From positions 60,722,111 through 60,786,110 of the forward strand of contig CM053166.1 in NCBI GenBank assembly GCA_028571685.1: a stretch of 64,000 bases of DNA, given 5' to 3'. Positions 12,351 through 22,510 of this stretch are shown here, piece by piece. The notes below the pieces were generated by a model that worked only from the letters and a program-made list of their open reading frames with translations, was not told the DNA's origin and did no database searches. This stretch comes from Heterohyrax brucei. Taxonomy: Eukaryota; Chordata; Mammalia; Hyracoidea; Procaviidae. The translations under genes and the position numbers were made by a program. How positions within the stretch are numbered: position 1 is the stretch's first letter; the number at the start of each line of letters is the position of its first letter.

Positions 12351-13555
12351 CAGATAGCAGTGAGTGGGCCGTGAATGCTGTTTTTGGTCAACCAGAGAAG
12401 TTGAGGAATCCCTAGGGAGTGACAAAGGAACTGTCCCAAGTGTATCACTGATCTTTCTTATTTTACTGTATTGTCTTTCTGTCCAGATGTTCCCAGAGGA
12501 GCAAGGTGCATCCCCACAGAGCTCAAAAAGACAAAGCGCCAACCAGAGAGGGAGCCAGGGGCTGGTCTGCTGGCAAACTTTCTAAGAAAGAACACATTCT
12601 CCTTGAAGAATTTTCTGAGTTATGAACAGACGAACAGTCTTTGAACCAACTTGAAAATACACTTTAATCTGCTTTCAGCTTATATCCTCCAGATGTAAAG
12701 GAAGAATATATACAAACATGACCTCCACTTGGTTTCGTATGTCCTGGTTGTATTTTGGTCTCTGCTTCTTCCTACACAGAGAGCTTTCCCTGTCAGGCAA
12801 AGCAGATGGATTAAAGGGTTTTTAAGTCTCCTTCAGCTCTCAGAATTTTATTTTGCCATGATAATTGATAGTAATTGATAAGAAAAGGAATTTGAGAAGG
12901 AAAAAAGAGAGAGAAAAACAGAGAATATAAAATGTCATGTATTACTATGTATAACTGTCCGTGGTTCTTACCTGTGGTTTGGATTCATGAGACAGAATTA
13001 ATTCCTTTATTTCATAAACTTGGACATGTCCTAGAGGTTTCGATGCATTTTAAAACTGAAATACAGGCTGGCTTCACATTCAAATCCTGATTGCTGTCCA
13101 CCCATTTCATTTCCTACTTTGAAGACTTAGTGGAGATGAAAACACGAAGGATATCCTCAAAAAGAAGGTTACTTGTGACAGCTGCTACTCAAACCTCTTC
13201 CTTTGGGACTGTCACTTTTTTCATTGTGTCCTCACCTGTGTCTCTTACAACTTCCAGCACTGAAGCCTGAAGAGCCACTGAGAACAAGCTGTATTTGAGT
13301 AGGTAAACCATAGGTGACTTACAGAATCCTGTTCACCAGGGGGAAGATGTGCTCAAGTGCAACTTCTCTGTTTATTCCATGATATCTGTTGGACAGAAGG
13401 TACTGAGCTGGCAGATGCCAGACACACAAGCATTGCTTCTGTCTCCATGAGGCCCCCAGTACAGTGGGAGGAGAGAGAGATGTTCAGAAATATCTAGAAA
13501 TATTGCAGAAACTGTCAGCAGGTGAACAGGTATAGGAAATTGTGCAAATGAGAAT
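12351..13555. other. Intergenic, nothing recognised
   Basis: Contains an AG-rich stretch at about 12880-12930. Open frames at 12315-12585 on both strands mirror each other and lack any family signature. Confidence 0.45.
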
Positions 13556-13990
13556 AGTAGTGACTACCATTTATTGAATACTGGCTAGATGATACGTGTT
13601 TTACTAGTATCTTCACATTTAATCAACCATAAATGAGTGCCCCTGAGTGGCACAAAGGGTTAAGGACCTTAGCTACTAACCGAAAGATTACCAGTTCAAG
13701 TCCACCCAGAGACATCTTGGAAGAAAGGGCTAGCGATCTACTTCAAAAACGTCAGGTATTAACCACCCTATGCAGCACAGTTCTACTCTGACTTACATGG
13801 GGTCACCATGAATCAGAATTGTCTTGACAGCAACTACTGGCTATTATTATCTTCATGTGATTGTGAGGCAACTGGATCAAAGAAGTGAAGTGGTTGTGGC
13901 TCAAGTGACTCAGCTAATCTATGGCAAAGCCTGGATTCAGTACATGACATTTTTTATTCCAAAGCCTTTACTGTTAATTAATATGCCTTT
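13556..13990 (+). repeat. MIR/L2-type relic split by an AfroSINE
   Basis: The left part (CTACCATTTATTGAATACTGG... TCTTCACATTTAATC) and the right part (TTATTATCTTCATGTGATTGTGAGGCAACTGG... AAGCCTGGATTCAG) join into one ancient-repeat block once the SINE at 13633-13843 is removed. Confidence 0.65.
13633..13843 (+). mobile_element. AfroSINE, plus strand
   Basis: tRNA-like head GTGGCACAAAGGGTTAAGGA...CTACTAACCGAAAG and B-box-like CCAGTTCAAGTCCACCCAG, then AAGAAAGGGCTAGCGATCTA, GCACAGTTCTACTCTGAC and the tail ATGGGGTCACCATGAATCAG. One of the better preserved heads in the window. Confidence 0.9.
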
Positions 13991-14390
13991 CTGCCTTCTC
14001 CAAGACAAACATCTATGATTCTGACTTAGCAATGTAAGTTGTGATTTGCACTGAATGGTAAAGATTAAGCAGGACAAGTAGTAAAAACAGGAAAATGTAT
14101 ATTCTGTGCAAAATGAATAGTTCAAGCAAAGACAGAGACATAGAAAAGTTCCAGGAGTCTCCAGTGGCAGTGGAGCATGCCACGCCACCCAAGTGGCTGG
14201 AGTACAGTATACAGGAAGGGGAGGAGGAAGGATGAGAGGAAAAGTTGCTTGGGGAGGAGTAGGGCCAGATTTCATGCAGCTCTGATCTGCATCTGGCAGC
14301 ACACCTGTGAAAATTTCTCAGTCAGCTTGTGTACAGTAGTATCCTAACATTTGATGTGGCATATTTCTACAAAAGTGTATGTACATTACC

Positions 14391-14830
14391 ATGGGTGGAT
14401 GACCCAGTAAGCAAGGCAAGCATGGCTTACTTACTGATTTATAGTGAACAATTACACAGGGATTTCAACGCCAGCAAGCAAAGTAAACATGAGTTTATTT
14501 GTGCCTACTTACTAATCTACAGTGAACAGTTTCACATTGGTTTCATGTGGTGAAGCCCATGTGTAATTGTTCACTACAGATTAGTAAGAAAGCACAAGTA
14601 AGCCCATGCTTACCTTGCTTGCTGGGTTATCTGCCCCTGTCAGGGACTGTAAGTTTCAAAAGAGCCTTTGATTCTGCAGGCACATTCTGTGGGGTTGGGA
14701 GACAGATGCCAGACATACCTAGAAGCAGAAGCTTTGATGCAGAGAAAAATGTGAAACTGTTAAATACAGATGATCTGGTAAGCAAGGTAAGCACTGTACT
14801 TACCTTGCCTATTGGATAATCCACCCCTGC
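14391..14830. mobile_element. Unidentified foldback element with inverted and direct repeats
   Basis: A unit built around GGGTGGATGACCCAGTAAGC AAGGCAAG... occurs four times. The first copy is at 14391-14467, a direct copy at about 14468-14540, and an inverted copy at 14556-14640 (AAGCCCATGCTTACCTTGCT ... GGGTTATCTGCCCCTG). A short self-palindromic copy lies at about 14770-14828 (GGTAAGCAAGGTAAGCA then TGTACTTACCTTGCCTATT). The ends form imperfect inverted repeats of about 40 bp; a non-repeated stretch occupies 14641-14769. This suggests a TIR or foldback DNA transposon or an unusual LTR. I do not recognise the family. Confidence 0.6.
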
Positions 14831-14900
14831 ACATTATACACATACATACAAGATCTGTTCCATAAACAGTAGAGCTGAGTTAAACACATGTATTGTAGAT

Positions 14901-15078
14901 CAGCGGTTCTTTAGTTTGAATGTTTATAAGAATCATCTGAGAAGCTTGTTAAAGCACAACTTGTTGGGCTCCAGCCCAGAGAAGCTGAATCAGTAGGTCT
15001 AGAGTGGGGCCTAAGAGTCTGCATTTCTAACTAGCTTCCGTGTGATGCTGATATTGCAGGTCTGGGAATCATATTTTG
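14901..15078 (+). repeat. MER5A-type (hAT-Charlie) DNA transposon relic
   Basis: Starts CAGCGGTTCTTTAGTTTGAA and continues AAGAATCATCTGAGAAGCTT, GTTAAAGCACAAC, TGAATCAGTAGGTCTAGAGT, CTGCATTTCTAACTAG and GTGATGCTGATATTGCAGGT. This is the standard MER5A block order; two related copies lie at 37.2 kb and 53.05 kb. Confidence 0.85.
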
Positions 15079-15159
15079 TAGGGCCTTGGTGTAGAACAGG
15101 CTATGACTTTGCTGTGAGTGAAAGATAAGAAGCTCAAGATTTCCACATTAAAACCATTA

Positions 15160-16080
15160 CCTTTTGGAAACCCATGTCACATATTTGTGCTTCTGCCTCC
15201 AGCTTTGTCTTCCTCACCCTATTGTGTTTCAGGCCTTACAAGACAACATACTGCCCTTCAGAAACACAAATTTGGTCAGGTCAACCTCTTGCTTAAAATG
15301 TGAGTGGCTCTGTTATGGATAGAATTGTGTTCCCCAAAGTATGTGGTGAATTTCTGCCCCTCATACCTGTGAATGTGATCCTGTTTAGAAATAGTTATTG
15401 TTTTAATTATGTTAATGAGGCTGTGGCAGTGTAGGATGTATTCCAAATCACTTCTGAGTCATAAAGAGACCAGAACAGATACAGAGACACACGCGGGGAA
15501 GATAAATGCCATGTGAGGATCTCCTGGAAGCCAAGGAACATTAAGGAACCAAGGAACTCCTAGGACTACTGACAAGGAAGAAACTGATCCTTATTTAGAC
15601 TTTTAACCTCTAGAACTGTGAGAAAAGAAATTTCTATTTTTAAAGCCCCCCCCCCCCACTTAATGGTATTTCTGTTACAGCAATTCTAGGTAACTAAGAA
15701 AGGCTCCCTTTGACTTTGTGTGTTACATTAATCTTTTGATAGCTTTTGTTAGCTGTTTAATCCCTCTCATTTACCTCATACGGGGCTGTCTACAACTCAC
15801 TGAAAAAACCATATTACTTCTCACTTCCTTCTGGGCTGTCGGCCTCTCTGGAGCCACCTCTCTCCACTCGGTTAAATTCCATTTCTTTTCTAGGTGTTAG
15901 CCTAAAAATCACCTCCATGAGAAGACCTTTCAAAACCTAGGGAAATGTCCCTCTCAGGGCCCTGGTAAAGCACTGTGGCACTGTGTAGAAGTTTTGGGGG
16001 ATGTGTCTGAGCTCTCCACTCACCTGGGATATGGCTGAAGGAAGGAACTGAGTCTTGGTGTGTGAGTAAGTTACTAAATA
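15160..16080 (+). repeat. L2-like ancient LINE relic, split by an LTR
   Basis: Protein-frame-like remnants of the L2 3' region: GTGCTTCTGCCTCCAGCTTT on the left, and AATCACCTCCATGAGAAGAC with GCACTGTGGCACTGTG on the right of an LTR inserted at 15311-15701. Weak similarity, pattern-based. Confidence 0.4.
15311..15701 (-). mobile_element. Solo LTR, MaLR/MLT1-like, antisense
   Basis: Begins TGTTATGGATAGAATTGTGT and ends near CAGCAATTCTAGGTAACTAA, the reverse of the LTR family seen at 11.1 kb. Flanked by matching 5-bp GGCTC at 15306-15310 and 15702-15706. A 13-C run lies near 15650. At about 390 bp it is shorter than the other copies, so it is internally deleted. Confidence 0.85.
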
Positions 16081-16089
16081 ACAACTGAA

Positions 16090-17926
16090 CTGTGATTACT
16101 CCAGACCTGGCCAGAATTAAACATTTCTGCTCTCTCTAGAGCAAAGAGTCATATACTTTCTTACAGTCTGAGCTACCCCTGGAAAACTTGCTCACAAAAA
16201 GCGTGAAGTAAAAAATGACAATGTGCCATTAATAACCCAGAGGATGCTATATTTGTTTTAGGATTTTTCTATTTGGGCATTGCAAACCACAAAAAGCAAT
16301 GCTTTTCCCTCCTTAAAGAACATATGTTGTAATAGCACACTCTTCATAAGGACATTGCATTTTAATCTACTCTGATTTCATTTAACATTTAAAGATGGAT
16401 CTGACTTTATCTATCAGTGGCTGACTCATGTCTCATGGAAATGCAGTTTGAAACTCATTAATAGGGTAGCCTGTATATTACAGCTTAGAAGCTCACCAAT
16501 GCTCGCAATTGCTATGGAAACCTGGTTTATATGCACCTTTCAAAGATCTTGCTTTAAGTAAAAGGAAAAGGAAGAAGAAAGAAAGGATGGGAGAGAGACA
16601 AGAAAAAAGAGCAAGAAAGAGAGAAGGCTTCTTGAAACAAAAGATATTTAGTACCCAGCACCCATAGACAGATTCAGTGATCTAAAAGTGCCCTCCATAC
16701 ACAATGGGAAAAATGACCATTATTTTTATTTTGTTGCAGGTACTAATAATGAGTAATCTTGTATTAGAGAGCTGTATTTATACTGGAAAGGCAGCTATTC
16801 CCCATGTTCACACACAGACACAAAAATACAGGCATACATAAACAATTTCCAGTTTTCCCCAGACCTTTGGTTGCCTGCATTCTTCAGTCCTCCAAAGGCC
16901 CCTGCACATGCAGCTTTCAGCTGCTAAAGCTCAGCCACTGTGGATGGTGACTGAGACTTCAGCCTCTCTGCTACTCTTTCAATTTGTATTGCAGGTTGCA
17001 TCCTATAGTTTATGGACTGAATTTTGCACTTCTAAAAGGATAGTGTTCGTTTTATCAAGTTTCTTATACAAAAAAATTTCTGTTGTATTCCTCGCTCAAT
17101 CCCTCACCTCTCTCATTGGTCACCTCTCTCATTGGTCACCTCTCTCTCTGCTAAACTCTGTGTGACATCTTGTTAGGTAGACAACAGTATGAACAGTAAT
17201 CAATACTGAGAAAGAGACTCTGCCCATCCCTCAAGGCTGGCATAGAGAAAGAAGCCAGAGCACAGGAGAGTGTGGGGAGTGGGACACAGAAGTAGCTCAT
17301 ATGTGGCCCAGTCCTAAAGATGGACATGATACCATTTCACTCCCCTCTTATCACAAGCCTCTGTCTTTCCCGGCCACCTCATTTTGTCTACACTTGCTCT
17401 TCCCTGTTCCTCATGTTTGCTCACACTAATCAGCCTCTAGTCAAGATGTTTTTCCCCAAAACCTGATTTATCTCCCCAAAGATCTAATATGTCATCAAGG
17501 TAGCACAGGAGTGGCAGGACTCAAGTATTTGTAAAACAGACAGGAACTAGTTCAATAATCCAAAAAAAAAAAGGCAAATAGTTTTAATGCATTAGAAAAA
17601 TCTTAAAGTTTACCGTCTTGAATGCAGTCTTTTCTTCATTTCCCTACACAACTTGAGTCCCTTTGCCTTTCACATGTCCTTTATTTCTTCAATCCCTTAT
17701 TTCATGCTCCATCTTCATTTGCCTCTCGTCTTGCCATTGCTCTGGGTGATTGAAAGTACAGTGGGTGTGCACCCCTTTCCTCACATCACATACCAGCACC
17801 TTCCTTAGCCCATGGTTTCAGCAAAGAGCCCCAATGTTCCAGAGGAGGACTACATAGCTGCATAAAGCATGACCCAACAAAAGCAAGCATAGTTTATATA
17901 TTTTATATTTCTCCTTCCGAGGCTAC
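16090..17926. other. Intergenic with simple-sequence patches
   Basis: A purine-rich tract lies at about 16558-16628. A three-fold tandem of a ~20-nt unit (CACCTCTCTCATTGGT) lies at about 17104-17155. Possible L2 remnants at 17340-17460. No gene seen. Confidence 0.5.
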
Positions 17927-18119
17927 CTGGTGTAATCAAGTTGATTCCAACTCATGGTAACCCCATGTGTTAGAGTAGAGCTGCCTCATAGGATTTTCTA
18001 TGCTGTAATCTTTATGGGAACAGATCTCTAGATCTTTCTCTCATGGAGCCACTGGTGGGTTCTACATGCCAACATTTGGTTAGCAGCTGAGTGATTAACT
18101 ATTGTACCACAAGGATCCC
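17927..18119 (-). mobile_element. AfroSINE, minus strand
   Basis: Reversed tail (TCAAGTTGATTCCAACTCAT), GTTAGAGTAGAGCTGCCTCAT, ATTTTCTATGCTGTAATCTT and a reversed head ending in GATTAACTATTGTACCACAA. Confidence 0.85.
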
Positions 18120-19008
18120 TTCTGAGACTGATTATAATTTCTCATTCAAATAAGGTAAATTAAGGTGGGGAGGGGAGGACCTCCAAGTATCTTCTTGGGG
18201 AAACAGATTCTCCATGTGGACATCCTTCTCCCAATGTAGAACCATGTTTTTCCCTCCAGTGTTCCCGTCTCTCTGTGTTCACCTCCCCTTCTTGTGAATC
18301 CTTCTGATTTTCCACTTATCTCTTCTCCTCCCCACACCTTAGCCAGGTGTGGTAGGGCCCTACTCTTCTCCTGAACAAGAATGGGTCATGGAGGCTGGAC
18401 TCCCTCTGTCCTCACCTTCAGACAGAAGGAATTTGAAAGAGGGCGGATCCCATCTGGAGGCTGGTGCTCACTCTTTAGCCACCTGGAAACTACTTTTTGC
18501 TGTCTAATAGTTTATGTAACCTTTCTTTTAATATAAGTATTCTTTCTCTAGGACCATATGGGGTCTCCTATAGTAGCCTCAGACCATCTTTGTGGTAGAG
18601 GCTGTATTTAATTAATCTGTTTCTCCCTGTCAGACACTACTGCATGTAACACATAGATGTTTATTGAATGTTTACTCACTTCTTGGAAGTGCAATGAACA
18701 AATATATTTTCATCAAGTGGTGTCTCTCTACAAGAGGGTGGCTTAAATCATTTACTGAAAGAGCAGGGAATTTGGAAGGGGTGGCAGGCAGACTTTGCAC
18801 ATGTAGACATGCAGCAGAGGAGGGATGCACCTACACTGAGCAGCGTTCACCTTGGAACACTTGTGCTTCCAAGCCATGCAGAAGAACAGCTCCTGCTGTG
18901 GTGTCAGGGAGATGTATACTCTTTGGGAGGAGGACAGCGGCCTGCATTGCCCAATAAGGGCCTGAGCAGAGTCAGTGTTGTATAGTAGTGGAAAGACTAA
19001 TAATATAC
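18120..19008. other. Intergenic; possible L2 3' end
   Basis: About 18590-18675 has an L2/MIR-like ending (ACATAGATGTTTATTGAATG). Otherwise nothing recognised. Confidence 0.4.
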
Positions 19009-19250
19009 CTAGTCCTCATTTATACACTATCTCATTAGGTGACATTTTGTATTTATGACAGCAGTACAAAAAAAAATCTGCTCTCCAACTATTTTGCATG
19101 TTAAGAGCACACATCTGGAAGTTATGTAAAAATATAGTCATCCTCCATTTTGTGATCTAATAAGGTTATCCTTCACTTTCACATAATGCCAATTTTTACA
19201 CAATGGCATAGTCTTTGGGACCTAATCATATTGATAAAGAGTGGATGTGA
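19009..19250 (+). repeat. Unidentified interspersed repeat, copy 1
   Basis: Matches a second copy at 35695-36045: TCCTCATTTATACACTATCT / TCCTCACTTATCAGCTATCT, ACATTTTGTATTTA / ACATTTTGCATTTA, TCATCCTCCATTTTG / TTATCCTCCATTTT, and ATAATGCCAATTTTTACA / ATAATGTTGATTTTTGCA. Copy 1 lacks about 115-120 nt present in copy 2. Family not recognised. Confidence 0.6.
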
Positions 19251-20442
19251 TATCTTTTATAATACGTAATAGGTATATTTTATACAATAGCAATATATAT
19301 AATAATAAATAATTGGCATTCATTGAGTACATACAGCACATTGCACATCCTCAGTAAATGCCAATTATTATCACGACTGCACTTGTTATCAGTGCACTAT
19401 TACGCTGTGATATGTTACCATTAGAGGAAACCAAGTAAAGGGTATTTCTTGCAACTACCTGTGAATCTGCAATTATCTTGATTAAAAAAACAAAAGGAAA
19501 CATAAGCCAAAAAATTTTTTTGCTTACTTCTGTGTATTTTCAAGGACTATACTCATTTTATATGTCGTATTTGATTCTGTGATGCAACAAATATTAGAAA
19601 GTTATTTTCTAAAAGCTGATGAGGTTCAATGATAAATAACAGCAATTAATTTGGCAAGATGTAAACTAGAAAAGTATGGAAATACGGCAGTTGAATTTTA
19701 CTTCCAGTCTATAGCACTCTGCTATTCAATCTATTTTCTTTACATATAGAAGCCTGAATATTTATTTTTAAATATTGATGTCAACTCTGCCCACGTGGTG
19801 TACAAAAATGCCAGAACAGACACTGGTACAGTTTTAAGCTGATAATTCATGTAAAACAGCTGTTTTTGATGAGGAAACGTTGTCTCTTTTTGTGTAAACA
19901 TGAAAAGAAAATTACCAGGAATTTTTAAGGTACTGGACCAAGCAAATGAAACAATGGTTTTATATTCCTTTTCACTTCAATTAGCGACTCAGGTTAAAGG
20001 TAAATATTAAAATATTTTTCAGCCTGAATATCTACCTGCCTATGTAACTAACTATACCAATTACATTTTGATTTCTTTAAAAAAGAATTATAAAAGCTAG
20101 CACATCTAAAAGTGAAAATAATTTAGGCTCCCTTCTAAAGATACTGTTACACATTTAAAGCATAAAATGCTAAATAATAAACTTTCTAAATTAACCAGAA
20201 TACTTATAAAATTAATGCAACTTTTTATTGATAATTGCGTCTGTATTTGCAGTGATGTATTAAGCTACAGAGTATCAAGCAGACATTTCATCCAGATCTA
20301 TCATCTGAGGTTCCCATTTAATTCTGAAAGCACAATTGAACTACTAAGTATTTTAGTACTGGAGGCAAGACAAGAAGCCATGTATTACAGTAACAGGGTT
20401 TGCTGCTGCCAAATCACTGAGGCAGGGAACAAACGTTTTCTA
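19251..20442. other. AT-rich intergenic DNA downstream of the PPP1R2-like ORF
   Basis: No repeat recognised. It would hold any 3'UTR of the minus-strand gene at 20443-21066, but no poly-A tract marking a retrocopy end is visible. Confidence 0.45.
20224..20229 (-). promoter_or_regulatory. Candidate polyadenylation signal for the PPP1R2-like ORF
   Basis: TTTATT on the plus strand reads AATAAA on the minus strand, about 214 nt after the stop codon. AATAAA is frequent by chance in such AT-rich DNA, so this is only a candidate. Confidence 0.25.
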
Positions 20443-21066
20443 CTAGTCCCGTGATATGGCTTGCAGTTGGTTAATTGCAGTGGAGACTTCTGATTCGTCT
20501 TTGGTGGTATTCTCTTCTTTAGTATCACTCCAAAACTCCGCGTTTTCACCCATCTCCTCTTCTGCTTTAAAATCTTCCGAAATCAGTTGTCTAGCTAGTT
20601 TAATGTTCTGTCCTTCATCGTAATGAAGCTTTCTTTTTATTTCAAACTGCCGCCGTCTCTCCCGTCTTTCAAGGAAAAGTTTCCATTCTTCTTCTTTGCG
20701 GCTCTTTTCTTCGTCCACTTGACAGCTAGAATCCGAGGTTTTTACTGCAGCTAGTTTCTTAGCTAAGCCCTCTGGGGTCATAGCTTCGTTTGCCTCTGTA
20801 TTATAAATTGTGTCTTCACCCTGATCTGGTGTATTAACGCGGGGAGTACCCGGCTCGTGTCCCGTAGTTAAATCATAGTCTGTACAACCTAGGCGGTACG
20901 TTGTCGCCAGGATGCTCAACTCGTCCCACTTTTGAGACTTCTTTCTCATCACCTGTTCAACAGCTCCTCCTGGTTGCTGGTCAGATGCTGCGGCAGAAGA
21001 CGCTGCTGAGCCTTTGTTCTTCAAGATCCCTTTAATGGGCCGACGCGAGGGGGTGGAGGTTGCCAT
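20443..21066 (-). CDS. PPP1R2C: Protein phosphatase 1 inhibitor-2 family protein (PPP1R2-like, intronless)
   Basis: A 207-codon ORF of the I-2 family, whose members bind and inhibit the PP1 catalytic subunit. All three PP1 contacts are visible: KGILKNK at residues 12-18, the KSQKW stretch at 43-47, and KLHYDEGQNIKLARQLI at 146-162, the helix that covers the active site. Thr74-Pro75 sits where I-2 has its GSK3-regulated site. The protein is highly charged with an acidic C-terminus, and its length is normal (I-2 about 205). The start is the ATG at 21066: it aligns with the family N-terminus and has G at -3 and +4; the open frame upstream begins only with GTG. It lacks introns, unlike the parent PPP1R2 gene, so it is a retrocopy with its frame intact. 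EPGT, GED and SxQVDE features resemble the X-linked testis inhibitor-4 (PPP1R2C) more than I-2; that symbol is from recall and unproven. A CpG-richer patch lies upstream (21.06-21.25 kb). Confidence 0.85.
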   Translation of the reverse strand: MATSTPSRRPIKGILKNKGSAASSAAASDQQPGGAVEQVMRKKSQKWDELSILATTYRLGCTDYDLTTGHEPGTPRVNTPDQGEDTIYNTEANEAMTPEGLAKKLAAVKTSDSSCQVDEEKSRKEEEWKLFLERRERRRQFEIKRKLHYDEGQNIKLARQLISEDFKAEEEMGENAEFWSDTKEENTTKDESEVSTAINQLQAISRD

Positions 21067-21579
21067 GCCTGAACAGCCAAGGGCCCCTCGAGGCCCTGGC
21101 CGCAGAGCAGACACTAGCTGTGCTCGCGCAGAAGCAGCAACACCAACTGACTCAGCTTAGCAACAGCACCCTCAGGCCACCACTATGACACCAGCGTCAC
21201 TGTTGACGCCACAATACAATCGCTGCCTTCATCACCTCCCTTGTCATCGCTACGTTTATCACCGCGTAGCTAATCTGTGGCTCATCCAACAGCTTTTTAT
21301 TTACCGATTTGTGTTTTTTTTCAAAAAGCATAAGATAGACAGGAAATCTCCCTGCATTTCACAACCAAAAGGGAAACATTGTTTTGTGACCCTTTTATGC
21401 CCTGTCTGTGTACAGAGAAGCTATGTAAAATGCATTTCTAACTGTGGATCACTGTAAAAAGTTTGAAAGTTACTACCCTGGCTGGTAAGATAAAAGGCAT
21501 TGACTAGAAGGTGGTTAACTTCTACCACCAATCCCATCTCCCCCAGTCCACATACTGGTCTTTCCCCCATGCTCCTAAT
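21067..21579. other. 5' flank of the PPP1R2-like ORF
   Basis: Locally CpG-richer than its surroundings (about 21060-21265), as expected for the 5'UTR or promoter of the minus-strand ORF. No TATA box or clear element recognised. Confidence 0.4.
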
Positions 21580-22335
21580 TCACTGGATGACCACAGACAG
21601 AGTTGTTTCTCAAAAACACACTTCAGATTTTCTCATCTTTAACCTCTTGTAACACTATCTATTATCCTAAAGATCAACATCAATTCCATAACAGGCCAAA
21701 AAGCAGCTATATCATCTGGTCAGGTCTCTTCTAGAGCCTTTGCTCCCAAATTCTCCCCATCCTACCTCTAGCTTTCTAATCTGACCTTTCAATTCCAGAA
21801 ACATTCACATTTCTCTATGTCCTAGGATTTTGTCCCAAATTCTTCCTGTAGCCGCAAATGTTACAGCCTTATAGAAGCCCTTTCCAGTCCCCCAAAGCAG
21901 ATAGACCTCCCTATGCTGTTAAGGTCTCTCCTAATTCTCCCTTATAGCACTCAGAGTCTTTTTGCCATATTGTCAGTGTACACTAGATAGAGGAGTCCCT
22001 GGGTGCTGTAACTGGTTAAGTGCTCCACTACTAGCCAAGAGGTTGGCACTTTGAACTCACTGAGAATTATCTCAGAAGACAAGCCTGGCAATGTATTTCC
22101 AAAAGTCACAGCCTTGAAAATCTCGTACAGAAGTTCACTCTGCACACATGAGGTTGTTTCATGAGTGAGGATCAACTAAGAGATAAGTAACAACATCAAC
22201 ATGAGATAGTAAGTTTTAAGAGGAAAGGAAAGTGTCTACTTTGCTCACCCTGTCTCCACCCTTGCATCTTCATGACACAATGCTGTACCTGGCACACAGG
22301 AAGTATGCAAAAATATATGTTGAATGGATAATAAA
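21580..22335 (+). repeat. L2-like relic split by an AfroSINE
   Basis: Left part: GTTTCTCAAAAACACACTTC, TTTCTCATCTTTAACCTCTT and CATTCACATTTCTCTATG. Right part, after the SINE at 21991-22200: CTTTGCTCACCCTGTCTCC and ATGCTGTACCTGGCACACAG...GTTGAATGG, which is a typical L2 3' end. Confidence 0.55.
21991..22200 (+). mobile_element. AfroSINE, plus strand
   Basis: Head GGAGTCCCTGGGTGCTGTAA and TGGTTAAGTGCTCCACTACT, body CTGGCAATGTATTTCCAAAAG and CTTGAAAATCTCGTACAGAA, tail ending in a CAACATCAAC stretch. Confidence 0.88.
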
Positions 22336-22447
22336 TAAATTATAGGTGATTTGGAACTGCAAGAATGAGATATGCAAGTGGAGAAAAAAGAGGCTTCAAA
22401 TCTGTTATGGTCAGTTAGAATTTGTTCAGTCGGTTGTGTGAGAAAAA

Positions 22448-22510
22448 AACCCTATATATAGGGTCGTTGTGAGTCTGAATCGACTTGACAGCAGTGGTTT
22501 CTTTTTTAAA
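22448..22510 (+). mobile_element. AfroSINE 3' fragment, plus strand
   Basis: Only the tail end is present: ACCCTATATATAGGGTCGTT then GTGAGTCTGAATCGACTTGA and CAGCAGTGG. Confidence 0.75.

Noticed and set aside
13937-14302. 121-codon minus-strand ORF
   Set aside because: Overlaps the end of an ancient repeat and has no recognisable domain; likely chance.
21067-21114. Upstream extension of the PPP1R2-like ORF by 16 codons
   Set aside because: The frame begins with GTG, not ATG, and the extra residues have no counterpart in the family. The ATG at 21066 has good context and aligns with the family start.
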